Shown here one piece after another: positions 11,789 through 23,984 of a DNA stretch of 64,000 bases. Numbering within the stretch: the stretch's first letter is position 1; each line of letters begins with the position of its first letter. Source of the DNA: Alentia gelatinosa (lineage: Eukaryota; Annelida; Polychaeta; Phyllodocida; Polynoidae); contig OX465584.1 of NCBI GenBank assembly GCA_950022655.1, positions 31,934,988-31,998,987 of the forward strand, in the 5' to 3' direction. A model generated the notes under the pieces. It was given only the letters and a program-made list of their open reading frames with translations, had not been told where the DNA came from and searched no databases. The translations under genes were made by a program, and so were the position numbers.

Positions 11789-14700
11789 TATTACTCCAAC
11801 TGTTATCGTTTAATTATCAGAAGTGACCCTATTTCCTTCAGTAAGCCCATACTTTTTCCCTTATTCCGTGTAACCAGAATCGAATAAGTAGTAGAAGTAG
11901 AATTTAGGAAAAAAAGTTTAATAACATCAACGAGGCCATTACATGTTTCTGTTTTTCTTTTTTGAAACTATTGTCCTTCATTTGCATGATTATACACATA
12001 CGCGGTATTTAGTGCTGCGGAGAAATCTGTGGATATAAAGTCCTATTATACATCTCAACAATGACGAAAAATGTCAACAGTGACTCAGCATGTTAGAAAT
12101 AGCTTGCAAGTGCTAGTAAATCCGTACGTACAAATTACTGGTACACTTGCTAGTTGATATCCATCTTTTGTCTTGGTGGAACAGATCACCGTAGTCTCCA
12201 TCAATTCTGACTCTCTCCTGCTAAAAATATTCATATCATTGAATTCTGCAGACTTTGGACTGGTTTCATCGACTGAATTCCTTCTTCACTTGATTGATTT
12301 TGGATGGCTGCCATGTTTTTACGAAAGCTCGAGTCTCATTGATCAATTGGCTAACTGTTCTTCGATCACATCTATCATTCCACTTCACTGAATCAAATGA
12401 GAAATTAATGATTACAGGGCCTGGCGTGTAATAATGCTATGTAGAGTAGCCTCGTTTGTCCTGTGCCTACTCCCTGCAGTCACTCCCAGTGTTCTCTATG
12501 TGGAATTTACCACAAAAGTGTTTCACATCGTCGAGGGCGGAGTGTTTCTGTTTTTAAAGAATGCTTAAAATGCAAGGTCTTCCAGACCAGACCATGCTGC
12601 TCTCTTAATGAGTGGTGTGGGCGGAGCGGCCAAAATAAAACCTTTTGTAACTGAGCTGTTTTCCAGCATTTTCCTGCCCGAATTGACCAATCAGAAACAA
12701 GGTGGAAATCTCAGGACCAAACCCTCGTTACTATAGTTAATATGAAAATAACATTTCACCTATAACATTATAAAGAAAAGGAACATAATGGTCAATTGGA
12801 TTTGTTCCAGGTAAATATCAACCAAGCGAATAAAGCACCCGATCAAGTACAAGGTATATGTACATTCTTACTGGTGTTGTTATCCAACTCAGAAAGTTTG
12901 AATCAGGAAGTTTGAAATCAGCATTTTCCTTGGACCTAAAACCCCATCGTCACGAACCTAGACTGGCTTCAGTCCAGTGACACATTTCTGGGTTACTCAG
13001 TCCAAGTAGTCAGACGTAGTGCGACTGTTCGTACCTCACTAGAGTCGGACTTGATGCCATAGGCAAAGTTAATTAAAAATCAAGTTTTGAAAATGGCGGA
13101 TGGTTGATTGAGGAGCTGTCCCATTCAGGAGTTCAAAGGAGAATTTAATAAAGAAAAAGGAAACATCTGCTGCTCATATGATGTGAGAATGAAGGTTATG
13201 ATGTAAGTTGTTGAATTCAAATGTTTTTTATTTCATGCCACTTGCTTTAAAAACGTTATTGTGCGAACCAATTTGGTTCACAAAGAATCTCAAAATGTCC
13301 TCAAGTACAACGTTTGTAGGGAGTGCTAGCGGATATACAGCGCTGTACTCTGTATAACTAAGTCCAAGTGACTGACAGCTGAAAAGAAAGAGAACATATT
13401 GACAGGATCACCAGTACTGCCAAGGGATATTGCTTGAAGCCATACAACTAAAGACTATATATACATTTTGATAAAGAGAGTACCTTAAGCTGAGAGGTTG
13501 TGTTCTGATTATGAAATGACCTATAGGCTAGGACGATCATACTTCGAACACTCTTACTTTGCAGGTAAATGACTTCAGCCGTTAAAATGCATATGAATAA
13601 AATTGGCGTCTATAATGACCATAATTCTAGCGGACTAGTAACATCACTATGGCGTCACATTTGCTCATCGCTGAAGCTTCCTATGATCTGAAATCATCGT
13701 GATTATTCTGGCTAAACTCATCGTATTCTTTTTGAGCTTTCAAGACTTCATATATATGTACATAATCTATTCACGTCTCTTTGTAACTTCGTGACACACT
13801 GGCTTCCTATTCCGTATTAATCACAATATAACTGCGAGTCCAGTTTCATGATCTCTTGTACGGATAGAGTAGCTCACAGAGCATAGCCAGCTTTACATAT
13901 AACATAAATCCTGTCTTTCACTACTTATGACAACATTTGAGCCGATAGCTATCGGTATCATGTGTCATTCTGGTTGGATGTATACTATTTGTATCATGTC
14001 CAAGTACTTACATCGGTACTTGAATCTCGACATTTCACAAACTCTGAATTCGTAGTCCTTCTAATCACATACTGACATGATTCCGCATTTTCTTCCATTA
14101 CCAGCTCTCTGTAGGAGGTGGGTTGATGTAGGGCTGTGATTTGAACGAGGAGCGTAACGGCACAAACATCAACTTTTATTTCCAGCTGGTTAAATAGGCC
14201 AAACTGATACCAAGTCGCCTCCACGCAGAAATACGATTTCGTTTTGACCCGTTCCAGTCATCAGTGACTTAACTGGTTGCAGTCTCAGATCAGTAACAAC
14301 GACCACATATACATTAATATAGCTCAGTGATTAACGTTTAATATATCCGATAGTTACGGGAAAGAGAGTAAGCGCAAATCAGGCAGATTATATCCCGGTA
14401 TTGGCAGTGATTACCCAGGAGGAAACCGAACAAGTACAATTCGTGCACCTGCTGGGGAAACCCACAAACTACGAGTCGGTGCAAATGTAGCACGAGAAGT
14501 CTACCTTTATATATTTTCTATCCAACTGAACTGCTGTGGAAGAGAGAAAAATGCACTAAGTGGCCGACGTAAAACTTGATTTTTTTAATGAACTTGATTA
14601 TGTATTGAGATTTGGGATAGAACCAGAGATGTACTTTCACAAAGTCAGGGCACTGGTATCGAACTCTGTCTCCCAATGGAATCCTCGGTTAGATGGTTAA

Positions 14701-14824
14701 TACTGAAAATACACATTAATCACTGAACTTCTTTTCTGTACCTGAGAAAATGGGTACCTACTGAGGAAATGGGTACGTGGATATATATGCCTGTGGACAT
14801 TATAGAGGAAACCTATGAAAGTTT
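11789..14824. other. AT-rich spacer
   Basis: Short open frames only. No domain, RNA gene or clear repeat was recognised. Confidence 0.45.
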
Positions 14825-15105
14825 AGGGTCAGAGCTCGTATCCAATCGAGTTTGAATCGCGTAGTAATCCACAAGGCGAAGCCGCACAAATTACGCAGTG
14901 ATTCAAACGAGATCGAGCTCTGAGCATAAACTTGAATGGGTTTCTGAATTTATCTCATCCCTCGCATTAACTACTGAGTTAACATTTGTGACATATTCCA
15001 CCATTGGATATTTTTCCTAAATATCTCATGGGCGTTGGATACAAGTTCCTCATGTTCAGTCTACGGACAAAAAAAATACCCGGAGTGAGATATTAAGTTA
15101 CTTAA
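14825..15105. mobile_element. hairpin MITE family, copy A
   Basis: The left module is a hairpin. AGAGCTCG...CGAGTTTGAATCGCGTAGTAAT is answered by ATTACGCAGTGATTCAAACG...CGAGCTCT, with arms of about 45 bp. The right module runs from TTATCTCATCCCTCG to CCCGGAGTGAGATATTA, an inverted pair enclosing GTTCCTCATGTTCAGTCTACGG. The same two-module layout recurs at 19.1 kb and 32.4 kb, which argues for a dispersed non-autonomous element and against a chance palindrome. There is no coding capacity and the superfamily is unknown. Confidence 0.55.
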
Positions 15106-16639
15106 TGCTGTTTTGTGTGTATCGAATATAGATTTTGAGGATGGTTTCACCTAAGAGTTTAATACACGAGAATATACCAAAGAATGCCTGTATAAAGCGT
15201 CCAACCTTCTCACAATGCTACATGAGTTATGAAAACTGATTGATCTACACTAATGATTTAAAAAAAAAAAAAAATTCTTTAAGGGAGACTTGACCACGTC
15301 TACTGAACCAATCGGACGGTAGCGCCCTTTGTGAACCACACACTGAGGGACAGAGTCTGCTGACGTAAGACAAACTAGACGAGTTTCAAGTCTCGTTTAC
15401 ATTGCCTACGTCATGTATCAGTGATCTATCTTCAGCTGAACTCTCTCCACATATATACTGTCTATTGTAGTTGATTATTATTGACATAGCTGGAAACACG
15501 ATAGGATTTTCTCAACATTGATGCATTGTGTGACGAATTTGGTTTCCGAAGACAAATTACGGGGATGGTAGTTTTGTATCAACGTTTATGTCCGCTTTAT
15601 TACAAGTCCCCCTCTTCAGTAATCGATCTACTATTGAAATCAAGTTACTATTAAACAGTATACTACAAATTGTCGTTGAGTTTTATATTACAAACGCGTA
15701 TATTTACACAGTCCACGATAATGCTAAATCATGAAGCACACGTTGATAATTCTAGGAAAGAGGAGAGTCATATCATTCTAAATAATCAAACAAATGCATA
15801 CAAAAGTTCTTTTATAGTACAGTTTACTGAATGCAATTGAGCAGGCCAAAAGACGACTGCCTGTGAGGCAACTCTGAAACATGTTATTTGAAATCCATGA
15901 AAGTATAAATTGGAAGGGATTTATACACCCTATCTGGGTCCTAAATTTTCATAAAAATACCCAAACCTCATATCAATTAGAATGCAATTTCTTTTTGTTA
16001 TTGAAGAAACCTCTAACCATGGGTTGCTCCCAACTTGTTCGCGTTGGTGTGTTTTAGTGTCGTTACTGTACATACATTCTGTTCAATCTGTTACGTTTCT
16101 GTCTCCTATCTATCTCTTTTTATTTTGATTAATAAAACGTCGCAGAAACACCTCTATGGCAAGCTGATGCCCCCCCCCAAATATTTATTTTTATTTTGAG
16201 TAAGACTTTTCATCCACATGATCCCACACCAATGAAATATAAGTTGAGGTACATTTTAGGCATCTCCATTCATCGGGCATCTCGCCGTCCACATTATGTT
16301 AAACATGCAGATCTGACCAAGGTACAGCCTCTCTGCCTTAAATTTCCACCCGACGGCCAATGCAGTGCTATATGAATTATAACATGACAATCCCTTATTT
16401 GGTATGAATCTTATTATTATATTGAACCTCAGGACGACACCACCTTTATCCCAGAGGAAGAGAATGTTAAACGGTACGACTGTCATTTCATTGAATGTGA
16501 TTGCAGTGATACGAAGTCGTTCGAAAGGGGCTGGGAGTTTGCATCCTCCTGAAATAAGTACGTGTCCTTCACGTGGCAGTGTGTCGCAGCCACGTCTAGT
16601 ATTAGTTATGCGAGCACAACTCTGGCAGTGGGTTCCACT
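15106..16639. other. AT-rich spacer
   Basis: No recognisable gene. It includes a short C9 tract near 16,168 and an A14 tract near 15,260. Confidence 0.45.
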
Positions 16640-17449
16640 TAAATGAAACGGGAGCCGGGCCACGTCTGACTGTCTGGTATAGACAGGCAGGGTGAGAGGT
16701 GGTCCGTGAGGGCAGCACCCACATTCCGCACCTCGCCCTGTGCGTTCTCCACGTGCGCCTGGTCAATGTAACAGCTGAGGACTCCGCAGCGCCTACCACT
16801 GCCCCGCCCAACTGGTCCTCCTCCCACCTTACCATCAGGTCTACGCCGCCATATCGACCCCGCCAAATGCTGTACCCAACCTTGACCTGCCCTGCGCAGC
16901 CCATTCTGTTGTATTGTATTTTACCTCTCCAAACTGACGTATTCAAACCTAATCCATCTTTTTCTATTCAACAGGTCTATTCCATTTCACTTCGACTCGC
17001 CCACTCTCGTCTGCTTGCCCCTGTCCCATCCTCTTGCTTTGTCTACACTAACCTGGCACTCCTTGCTCGGACTCGTTGGTCTACGATGACCCAGTATGCC
17101 TCGTCCTGCTAGCTAGTCAATCTTACCTCTTGTTTCATCCCTCTGGCTTACCACCCCCGATTATACGCCCGACTCTCTATCCTACATCCTGGATCCTTGA
17201 TGTATCCATCTTTGTTATTTATGTCCACATGAAATTGCTCCACCACACTCCATTGGATGACCATGTCTGCGTTTACACCCAGCCCAGACCCTCTGATCTA
17301 CCATACACCATTTATACCTTGCCCCATCCATCGTCTCCATTCTTTTTTTTCGGCTGTGATAAAAGTATACTGCTAGTATATCTCGCCAAGTCTCATATTG
17401 TCTTCCCTATTCTACCCCTTTCCACGTAGTCCAAACTCGCTAGTATACC
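16640..17449. other. GC-richer then pyrimidine-rich segment
   Basis: From 16,640 to 16,910 the sequence is GC-rich and open in several frames on both strands. From about 16,910 to 17,450 the plus strand is strongly C+T rich, with few purine runs and no fixed period. The overlapping open frames on both strands (a 137-codon and a 117-codon plus frame, a 114-codon minus frame) are what such composition produces, and none shows a known domain. It may be an ancient pyrimidine tract or low-complexity intron. Confidence 0.4.
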
Positions 17450-18184
17450 ATATCTCATTCCATACCGTCTTATAGGAGAACTGGCTTACGGTCTTCGTGT
17501 AACAAAAGCAGATAGTAAAATTATTAATCAGATATATGCCGATGTAGAAGGCGGAGGTATATAACTAATCAATAATTTTACCAAGTATTTTGATATACGA
17601 GGAGAGTAAGCTGTTTTCGTATTATCATCTTATACCTAATATATTATAAATATAACATGGTTAGCAGCAGGTGATATACGTAGCTGATACTGTCATTGGT
17701 ATACACATGTCTATATAGACGATAAACGATGGGTTTGTGGATAGGCCTGCATGTCCATAAAACCATCGTTTGTTGTATTCATTATCCATCTTTTCGTGGT
17801 TTTTTTTGGTGGTTTTTTTTATGTGACGTCAGCCGATCCCAAACAATCGGCTCATTCAAGCGGTAGCTGCCATACACCAAACACCTAGCCTCGTTCAGAA
17901 CATTTTCCATCTTTTCGATCAAATTAACTCAGGAATTGCCATACTAAAGAATATTACAACGTGGACTATTTCTTTCCTCTATAACACAAAGGGACTATTT
18001 CACCGTATACCATGGCTTTGAGGCCATATACCACAAATTTGAATCCGTATGCCACAGTTATTGTGGTATCTAACAGGTTTTATATAATGGGTCATGGTTT
18101 ACTGAGTCCCCATACATTTCCAATGGAATCTTGGTGTGCGATGGATAATAAGATGATATTCTCTCACAGCCCACCTCATCTACC
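17450..18184. other. AT-rich spacer
   Basis: No recognisable feature beyond local T tracts near 17,800. Confidence 0.45.
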
Positions 18185-18430
18185 CATTCCTACTCATACA
18201 GCATATCTCATCTTACCCGCAGCCCCACAGGCCCGTTTCGAAGAGGCTTTATTCCCCGGTCTCAGGTGTTCCGGGGACCATCGTGGATGGCCGGAGAACA
18301 CACCGTGATCACTGAGGCCGCCGAGCTGTGGCCCAGGTCAAATCGGCGAGTATTGTGAGCACTACCACCAACCGGCCCCGTGTCCCCCAGGAGTCTCTCC
18401 TCCAGGGACGAGGCATATCCCCTCTAGACT
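18185..18430. other. GC-rich, exon-like island of undecided strand
   Basis: A 245-bp GC-rich patch in AT-rich DNA. On the minus strand, an open stretch of about 36 codons runs from a possible acceptor (GGGCCACAG) to a very good donor (GCTGCG followed by GTAAGATGA, near 18,218). On the plus strand, another open stretch follows a possible acceptor (GTGGCCCAG, near 18,335) and passes through CCCCAGGAG. Neither translation resembles a protein I know. A composition island with consensus splice signals is worth noting, but the evidence does not decide between exon and chance. Confidence 0.25.
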
Positions 18431-19099
18431 ATTTACAGACGTCTGCCTACGAGCGGGAATTTGTAACCCAAAAGCACAACTTTATATTCACCACCATTGC
18501 CACTGTTTGTATTTATGATGATTTATAACAACTGACGACCAATAGGGACCCGCGTCTGATTTTATCTAGCAAGGTAATTCGTGGGGAAAATCACACCACA
18601 GTCTTGAGTGAAATTACCGAATTCTAATCATGCTGGTCAGCCGCGACCGATACTTTCATATTGGCAATAAGTGCATGCTTGCTAGTTTCGAAAAAGCTGT
18701 TTCGTCTATAAGAATATAGCGGTAGTATATTTAATAGGTTTGCCGTTCATTTCCATTTATATTAGATGTAAATAAATGTGTTTTGCTAATCTTTTACGTA
18801 CTATTTATTTGTTTTGCTATTCATCAACACTCTACATCAAGCAAGTAAACCCGAGATAAACCATACTTAAATCGGATAAACCATTTTTTCTGAGTTGATT
18901 TTCAAAATCAGACTTTAACACAATAATCATCAGAAGAACAAAAAAAGAAAGCAAAGTAGCTCGCGCATATGGCTTATACAATTACAAAACCACACAATGG
19001 CTGAAGGTATCCATAACAGTGAATTCAATTTTTATATATACGATACCGCCGTGATGGTAATTAGAAGGAAATGAATGAGATTAAAATAATTTGGTCAGT
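18431..19099. other. AT-rich spacer
   Basis: Nothing recognised. Confidence 0.45.
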
Positions 19100-19345
19100 A
19101 CTCCATAGAATTTGAGAACGGAGTAATTCACAAAGTGAATTACGTAGCGGTCAAACAAGGTGCAGTGCGGACCAAGTTGTTTTCATCGAGTGGGTTTCTG
19201 ATTTCATCTCACTCCATATAACATTATTGATTAATAAAATAATTCCCTCAATTAGCCATTGAGTATTGGGTACACTACCTTCACGGCCGTGGAGTACGAG
19301 TTCCTAACGTTAAGCCTATGGAGAAAAATACTGGGGTGAGATAAA
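19100..19345. mobile_element. hairpin MITE family, copy B
   Basis: It carries the small hairpin GTAATTCACAAAGTGAATTAC, then GGGTTTCTGATTTCATCTCACTCC, the shared core GAGTTCCTAACGTTAAGCCTATGG and the closing GGGGTGAGATAAA. The opening and closing ATCTCACnCC/GGnGTGAGAT pair is inverted. The layout matches copies at 14.8 kb and 32.4 kb. It is non-coding. Confidence 0.55.
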
Positions 19346-19657
19346 GGCGTGAACCCGATACGTGTAAAGGCGGAAGAATACCAATATCGCTGAAGGCAAT
19401 GACAATATGATCCTATGAAACGACATATGAGATGTATACTGCAAAAAATATATAAAAGTGATATCCGTAGATGTTTGCTAACAGAAGCACTCAAGTGGTA
19501 CACATGGAGTATAACAATCCCTTGGGTCCTGGGTTTGGTTTGGTTGTTTTCACGTCCAGTCATATAGGGCAAGTCTGTGAAGCCGGAGACACATCAAGCC
19601 AGAAACCCAGCGATTTCCGGAATCGCTAACACAAAATGGCCTATATGTGAGCTATTA

Positions 19658-19906
19658 TTAGGAGATATTACTATGAAATAATATCTCACATTCATGACAT
19701 TTTGCGTTGGCAATTCCAATGATCGCCGCCTTGACTCGCTTGGTGTGTCCCCGGTATGAGCAATCTTTTCATATTTCACTTGACAATTGTTTCTGAAACG
19801 CTGAATTCTAGGAGGGAGATGTTACCATGAAATAATATCTCACACACTCGTCATATTTCGTTGGCGACTCCGGAGGTGGCTGCTGTTTGTCGCTTGGTGT
19901 GTACCC
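19658..19906 (+). repeat. duplicated ~100-bp unit with internal hairpin
   Basis: Unit 1 (19,658-19,753) and unit 2 (19,808-19,906) share GAGAT.TTAC.ATGAAATAAT followed by ATCTCACA, then TTTCGTTGGC, and end CGCTTGGTGTGT.CCC. Each begins with a small palindrome in which GAGATATTA is answered by TAATATCTC. The units are about 150 bp apart and diverged. They may be two copies of a short MITE or an old local duplication. Confidence 0.6.
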
Positions 19907-20229
19907 AGCTGGAGAGAACAGCACGCGCTGCTGCAGAAGACAGCGCTACTCGGGTTGATCGGGCAGGGAGTAAATACGCTGACAGTGTGTGCTGAGGTTA
20001 TATATAGACGGGCGCGAGGTCGGCGCGGGTCACGGACCGTCTCGCCACTCTCCCCGCATGTCCGAGATGGAGGCATCGATCCCCGGACGGAGAAAACGTG
20101 TTACCCAATATGCGAGCATGTATACATATGTATGCGTGCATGTGCAGATGAGCAAGAGTCTAGATCGCACAACATGACTCCGATCTTGTGAGCTCTGGAG
20201 ATAGGGACCAGAGCCCATCAGACTTGAGG

Positions 20230-20757
20230 CTAGTCCGAGAGGCTCTGACTGTTTAGCGGTGCTGCGGACAGTCAGAGAGCACAACAGCTTATTCCTATAG
20301 TAGAGAAAACCACTTCCTTGGTTCTGGGTATTCCTGTCAATGTCAGTGCATGTTTCTGCGCCCTTACCTTCACAGGTGTATAATAAATCCTTTTTGATGA
20401 TAAGAACTCCTTTTTTGTTTCTTGGGTTGCTATTTGGAGCTTTTTTGTACAACTCATTTGACCACATTTCACTACTTCTACTTCTCCCAACTGCAGAATG
20501 CCTTGACATGGATTTTACAAACATTGGCTGTTCTATTATTTAGAACTAATGCAAAGGTAGGAAATTACTGTCATTTTACTGTATTTTCCCTCAGGAAGCT
20601 GTCTACCACAAAATTAGAAAGATTCTACCTCTATTTAAATGCAAAACACCTGCTGATCTGAGATGTACCAATCTGGTCGACCAGTTTGCATAGAGCTCTA
20701 TGGGTGTGCTCTCTGACTGTCCGCAGCACCGCTAAACAGTCAGAGCCTCTCGGACTA
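20230..20757 (+). mobile_element. non-autonomous DNA transposon with 54-bp TIRs and 8-bp TSD (hAT or P type)
   Basis: The ends are near-perfect inverted repeats of about 54 bp. The left end begins CTAGTCCGAGAGGCTCTGAC and the right end finishes CAGAGCCTCTCGGACTA. The octamer ACTTGAGG is present immediately outside both ends (20,222-20,229 and 20,758-20,765), a perfect target-site duplication. Known families that duplicate 8 bp include hAT and P, and Merlin sometimes. The termini do not match the usual hAT CAG start, so the superfamily is open. The 528-bp interior has only short open frames. The relic at 385-1045 is a diverged relative. The well-preserved ends and TSD imply a fairly recent insertion. 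Confidence 0.8.
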
Positions 20758-20892
20758 ACTTGAGGCCTGACGAGGACAAACGAAACTCGGATGAGTCGTG
20801 ATGATCTCATGATCGTCCTGTCTTGTCTGGTCGCGTCTCGGGAGGTATGGAACACGGACAGATGTACAACACACAGACAGGTAGATGATATA

Positions 20893-21418
20893 CAGTAAAA
20901 CCCCGCGTAAGCGGACACCCTCCGTTCCGGGCCAAAGTGTGTGCTTACGCGAGGTTTTCAAGTTTCCTCCAGTCCAATATATATGTGTTATATACCGATA
21001 TGTAGGGCAGACAGAGGCGATAATAGATCTGAAATCCATTTTCTGATATCCTAATTGGGTCCGAAGTTATTAAACCTTGAATTACAAAATCTATTTTCTA
21101 TGAATATACTAATAAACACTGAAAAAAGACAGATTAATCTATTTTGGGTAGGGTGTCCGTTGGAGGTGTCCGCTTACACGGGGTTTTAGGCCTTTTCGTA
21201 CCGAAATAACTGTCCGCTTACGCGGGGTGTCCGCTTACGCGGGGTGTCCGCTTACGCGGGGTTAAAATAAACATCTAATAGAGGGAAAAATTTCCGTTCC
21301 GAGCAAAAGTGTCCGCTAACGCGGGGTGTCCGCTTTAGCGGGGTGTCCGCTTTAGCGGGGTGTCCGCTTTAGCGGGGTGTCCGCTTTAGCGGGGTGTCCG
21401 CTAGGCGGGGTTCTACTG
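20893..21418 (+). mobile_element. pogo/Tigger-type MITE, long copy (526 bp) with internal amplification
   Basis: It starts CAGTAAAACCCCGCGTAAGC and ends GCGGGGTTCTACTG, with TA on both outer sides. The left part has a unique AT-rich stretch (20,965-21,145) absent from the 196-bp copy. The right part contains three direct GTGTCCGCTTACGCGGG-type units, the family spacer with AAAATAAACATCTAAT, and then an array of about five GGGGTGTCCGCTTTAGC units before the terminus. The array is homogeneous, which suggests recent local expansion by slippage or unequal exchange. No transposase frame is present. Confidence 0.8.
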
Positions 21419-22768
21419 TATGCGATACCCGACCATTTCTGATCACAAACCACGCAGACAGGTAGAGCTGTTGTGGACAGAGGGTTAAAAATCGAGTATT
21501 GCAAGGCATCATCAATGCTAAATTCGGGTTACGCTGAAAGTAGCGCTGTACGTTTATTCTATCTGTAACGAGTGGTGTTGTAAACATGTTGATATCATAA
21601 TTATCTGTCAAGCTTTCATTAGTACGTCATTTGGTTTTTGTGGGTGTTTTTGCGTGTGGTTTAACGTCTCAGGGAGTCCTGAAGGGGCAATCAAGGATTC
21701 AAACTGTCAACTTACTACTACTCCAAGTCCGCACGTATGTGTCATTATCATCGCTATAAATCTACATTGTGTCGATCGCTACGAAGTCCTTTTAATACGT
21801 TCACCTAACAACTTGACCTTGTGAATAGTTCAAAAATAGATAGGGCCTGTGTCCCATCTTGCATTGCCCTAGTTTAGCCTCGATACCTGGTATCATACCC
21901 CTGTAATTACATCAGATGATTAACTAACTATATCAAATACATTATTAGAACCTGATTATAAACACGCATAAGGTATATTACTTTGTAAGGTTGAAAGTGT
22001 CAATATCTTAATACGAGAAGTATTCATACCTAATGCTTCCTCAACCGCAACCTATCTAATCGCTGCCTTGAATAGCGAGTTCAGACTTGGGTATTTAGCC
22101 CCTGGAGTAGACGACTACCATTCTGTGAGTACCCGGCTCTGTGCGTCAAAGTAGAAGTTCACCTGGTTATCGATTTTATATTCAGGGATCAATATTCCTC
22201 CAGGGCGCACTCGTCGACCTCATTATGAGCTCAGGTACTGTCCTCTAGTCAGAGTGCGAGTTGAAACAGCGAGAAGGGTGACACACACAGCGCCATCTCA
22301 ATAACATTCTGTTATTAATCTGAGGTTTGATTATTGAGTGAGTAGCCACATGGGTACCATTACGGTTGTAACATTATAGTGCATTACATATCCAGGTACA
22401 AGATCCAACATATTGCTGTGGTCAGAGGACATCCTACCCCCCATGATTCATCGTGTCCTCATTATATGACACATATCTGCACATAAAACGGAATTATGTG
22501 AGATTATTCTGAGCAGTATAATCACAGCCTTCTGTTGGCCTCACACACAAATTCCTAGTTCTGCCTTATACAGATTTGAATTATTTCTCTATTTTAAGCG
22601 CATCACAGATCACACACACCTTCAAAGGCGAATCAATCTCATACCATGTCTAAGTGTATGAGAAGTAAAAGAACTCTCACCTTGGTAAATGTGTCGGGGT
22701 GATATTTCCACTTAAATTCATCCAATAGATTTGATCAAACCCAAAGTAGGTCTAATAGAACATATTCG
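21419..22768. other. AT-rich spacer
   Basis: No recognisable gene or repeat. Confidence 0.45.
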
Positions 22769-22811
22769 ACGTTAAACGACCCAAACAAACAAACAAGCAA
22801 ACAAACAAACC
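22769..22811 (+). mobile_element. possible 3' tail of a truncated SINE/LINE
   Basis: CGACGTTAAACGACC is followed by repeated AAAC units (AAACAAACAAACAAGC...). Retroposon 3' ends in many invertebrates finish with a short conserved word and an AAAC-type microsatellite tail. No body could be recognised upstream, so only the tail is claimed. Confidence 0.35.
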
Positions 22812-23953
22812 TGTCGTCGTTATAGCTGAACTACCGCACAGGCGGATTGCATAGCCCACCCCAGGACTGACCCCAGTGTAATTCTTCCAGTAATAACTCT
22901 TACTAGAGCAAAGTTTCAATATTTGTTAAACATTGCTTCGATATTTCACTTTGAAACCTTACTGCCTTTATCATATAATTAAAAGAATAGAATTAGTGTT
23001 TCCTTCCCTCATACACAATACACTCTATATTTAATTCGGGTCACACTACACGCTGATGACTTGACCAGGTTGCTGCACACCATATACCTGACTCGGTGTA
23101 ATCCTCAGAAAACTAGCCTGGACAGCAGGTAGCAACCATTGTCCTTGTTCTAATCCTGGCCAACCTACCTAGACCCGCCTGTCTGACCTGGGTGCCACAA
23201 TCGTACTGGCCACTCAGGCTGACCTGGGCCAACCTTAAGCCCACACTCCCCACACACAGACACGCTTGTCAAATGTAAATTGTAGCAGTCAGAAGACATG
23301 CTAGGAGAGTGATTTCGACGTTGGCATGGCAGTGGTGACGTAGGACGTCACGCACCACTACTTGACGACAGCCCCAGTTACGCTTGTCGATCGCCTAGGA
23401 GACCGGGACCGGTTCTATTTGGAAACCAACGATCCCAGTAATTCGGTGGTTACCAGGTCCACTTCAGGTATTCTGGAAAACAATGTTATGCTGCTATGGA
23501 AAGGAGGCCAAAATTTAGTGCCTGGAAAGAAAATTGGGATTAAATACCTGGATTTTAGGATTAGATTTTAATCACACGTCTTTTTTGACATATTGTCATA
23601 TTCCCGATCACATCTTTAGATTTTCTTTACAACAGAGACTATGTGAAATAATACAAAGAAACGGGAATACTGGCCATTCCATACAGATGTTAATGGTTAT
23701 ACTAGCTGAAATAAGTGTTCCTGGTTACACAGGGTAGAAAATAGAATTAATAAGATACGTAAGCATATAATACTAGCTTGCATTTCTAATTATAAACTGC
23801 CAATTCAGAAACAAAGAACTCTATACAGACTGGAACTATTTTGTTTGTAGGATTATCTAAGTTTGACCTCCCCAAACAAGTCCCCACTGACACACTTTTT
23901 TTGTCCACATTCAATGTCTGTGAATCATAATTACACCATAGGGGTGTGTGTGT

Positions 23954-23984
<31 letters not shown>

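Noticed and set aside
16602..17429. 114-137 codon frames on both strands
   Set aside because: GC-rich then pyrimidine-rich composition removes stops. Translations overlap on both strands and none matches a family I know.
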